From: Lunularia cruciata
Lineage: Eukaryota; Streptophyta; Marchantiopsida; Lunulariales; Lunulariaceae
Direction: 5' to 3'
Assembly (NCBI GenBank): GCA_948567375.1
Contig: OX419756.1
Span: forward strand, 7,011,001-7,075,000
DNA: 64,000 nt
Shown here: piece after piece, positions 62,543-64,000 of the stretch
Position numbering within the stretch: the stretch's first letter is position 1
How the letters are laid out: each line of letters opens with the position of its first letter
Translations under genes and position numbers: made by a program
Notes under the pieces: model-generated
What the model saw: only the letters and a program-made list of their open reading frames with translations
Databases searched by the model: none
What the model was told of the DNA's origin: nothing

Positions 62543-64000
62543 ATGGATATCAGCCGGTTCCAAGCATTAGCTGTTTGTCCGTCGAGTGATGCTTCCGGAT
62601 GTTTGCATATGCAACGAATGCAGCTTTTCGGCGGCAATGCATTGCAGAAATTGACGCCTGGACGTGCACTAGAATTTGGAAGGCATAGAAGAGTTAAATG
62701 CATAGGTGTGAGAGCGTCCATATCCCCTGATGTGGCAGGTGTTGCAATCGCTGCCGCCGCTGTGCTACCGGTGTGTTGGCTGTACATCAACAAATTCATA
62801 TCTTCGTCGGCTACATCCTCTTCGGAAGTGCTTGATAGAACAGATTCAGCTGAATTTGCCGCAACGGTGGCAAATTTAAGTACGTTGGTGGAGCCCGAGA
62901 TTGCATCGAATCTTACTCAAACCAATGGATCTGCAAAAGCAGCAAACAACATTCATGTAAAGAGCCCTCCCATTGATACTCAACTTTTCTGCAAGTCCTG
63001 TCATTTGGGAGTTGGAACAACTGGTGATAATCCCACTGCCGTCTGTCACTTCTATTGTTGGTGTCCAGCACACTTGTATTACAGTCTCATCCGGAAAGAG
63101 TTTTCATGCACATGTTCCCTTACACAGGGACTGCTCGATCAGCTTGAGATTCTTTCTTGTTTATTCAAACTTGATAACTATTGTCTTAACATGGAAGGGT
63201 ATTCCAACAGGATGTAACATTCAATCGAACATATGTCGAAAATTAGTAGTTCGAGCCAACTTTGGTTGGTTTTTTAGATTTGTCGACAATGCGATCGACG
63301 TCGGGGAAATAAGCGTCCTGATCACCGTCGCTGATAACATTTCAGCAAGTTTGACCTCGTGCTAGTCTGGGATCAGTAGCCAGGCAGGGCAACACCATGA
63401 TATTTCGCTCCTTCTTTCTCCTATAATGTCTGCTACTTTATTCTGGTCTTTTAGCTCCGGAATGTGGTGAATAAATCTTTTGGTTTGAACCGTGCTGCCC
63501 TTGCGTAATGAATCTCTGACTCCGTCGTCATAGGTGCCGAAGGTGGCGGACGAGTTAAGGCATATTAGCTCAATCTCTGAAGTTGAGTCTGTAGAAGACG
63601 AGTATCCATCGAAGTCAATAGAACTGCGATCGAAGTCAGGTATTGCTGAGTGCACGATAAAGTCAACCTTGGAAGGTACGGATGGAGCTGTTCGCGGAAG
63701 AAGCTGGGATCAGACAAACGACGTCATCCCTTCAATTTCAGCTGATATCTCTACTATGGATGATGAAAGTGCAAATTGTGATGGCAGTTTGGAGGTAAAG
63801 GATCACGGAACAATTGTAGAGTTGGAAGGGGAAGCTATAGATGGTCTGGCTGGGGACCTGACCGAGGATAATATCGTTATCGAACCCAATAATAGTACTG
63901 CAGATTTGCAAGACAATCCATTTCTAGAGAAGAAATTTGATTCTGTCCTTGCAAGTTGTCCAGAAGTCGGACCTTCATCTATTGCTGAAAGGATATCGAC
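62543..64000 (+). CDS. MRL1-like PPR protein, 5' part only (tandem copy 3)
   Basis: Exon 1 (62543-62956, 138 codons, donor cat/gtaaag) aligns with exon 1 of copy 2: MDISRFQALAVCPS against MEASRLQGLAVRPS, LQKLTPG against LQKFTPG, and the hydrophobic segment VAIAAAAVLPVCWLYI against VAVAAATVLPVCWIYM. Exon 2 probably starts at 63534 (acceptor gtcatag) and stays open, in phase 0, to the window edge at 64000. It is acidic, like exon 2 of copy 2, but its sequence is largely different. PPR exons lie beyond the window, so whether the gene is complete cannot be judged. No lesion is seen in the visible part. By family relationship the product would be a plastid RNA-binding protein. Confidence 0.8.

Noticed and set aside
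1-64000. CRISPR array, operon-like gene cluster or other prokaryotic system
   Set aside because: All supported genes are intron-containing plant nuclear genes. No regularly spaced short repeats with unique spacers were seen.

Overview
The window is eukaryotic nuclear DNA from a land plant or a close streptophyte relative. Three well-defined spliced loci have GT-AG introns of about 70-700 bp. All three encode typical plant proteins: an ER NADPH-cytochrome P450 reductase, a plastid RH3-type DEAD-box RNA helicase and MRL1-type plastid pentatricopeptide (PPR) proteins. Long GC- and purine-rich leaders, AT-rich repeat-filled intergenic DNA and an R2/NeSL-like LINE suggest a bryophyte-grade plant, but the species cannot be fixed from the sequence.

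Layout. 1-7.4 kb: intergenic, with fragments of a LINE 3' end, a 119-bp tandem repeat, two perfect foldback hairpins and a GC-rich stretch just before the first gene. 7.6-12.8 kb (+): complete 18-exon P450 reductase. 12.8-27 kb: repeat-rich DNA with several 5'-truncated LINE copies, an LTR-like element and a possible decayed copia relic. 27.0-31.2 kb (-): complete 10-exon RH3 helicase. 33.9-37.6 kb (+): the longest LINE copy, with a C2H2 finger, a reverse transcriptase, a CCHC motif and a restriction-like endonuclease. It is decayed and is split by a solo LTR with a clean 5-bp target duplication. 37.6-42.6 kb: very AT-rich, with a second copy of that LTR and an inverted copy of the 20-kb LTR-like element. 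43.6-64 kb (+): three head-to-tail MRL1-like genes. The first is a decayed pseudogene, the second a complete 18-exon gene of 1205 codons, and the third runs off the window after exon 1 and part of exon 2.

Biology. RH3 (plastid group II intron splicing and ribosome assembly in Arabidopsis) and MRL1 (stability and processing of rbcL mRNA) both act on chloroplast RNA. They are about 12 kb apart and separated by transposons, so I do not propose functional clustering. The P450 reductase supplies electrons to ER cytochromes P450. The most notable features are the MRL1 tandem array, the R2-like LINE family with its conserved double-hairpin 3' end (about a dozen copies here), and the nested solo LTR with heat-shock-element-like arrays beside a TATA box. 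Exon boundaries were placed by hand from splice signals and protein homology. For all three complete models the summed coding length is a multiple of three, or the partial model keeps phase.
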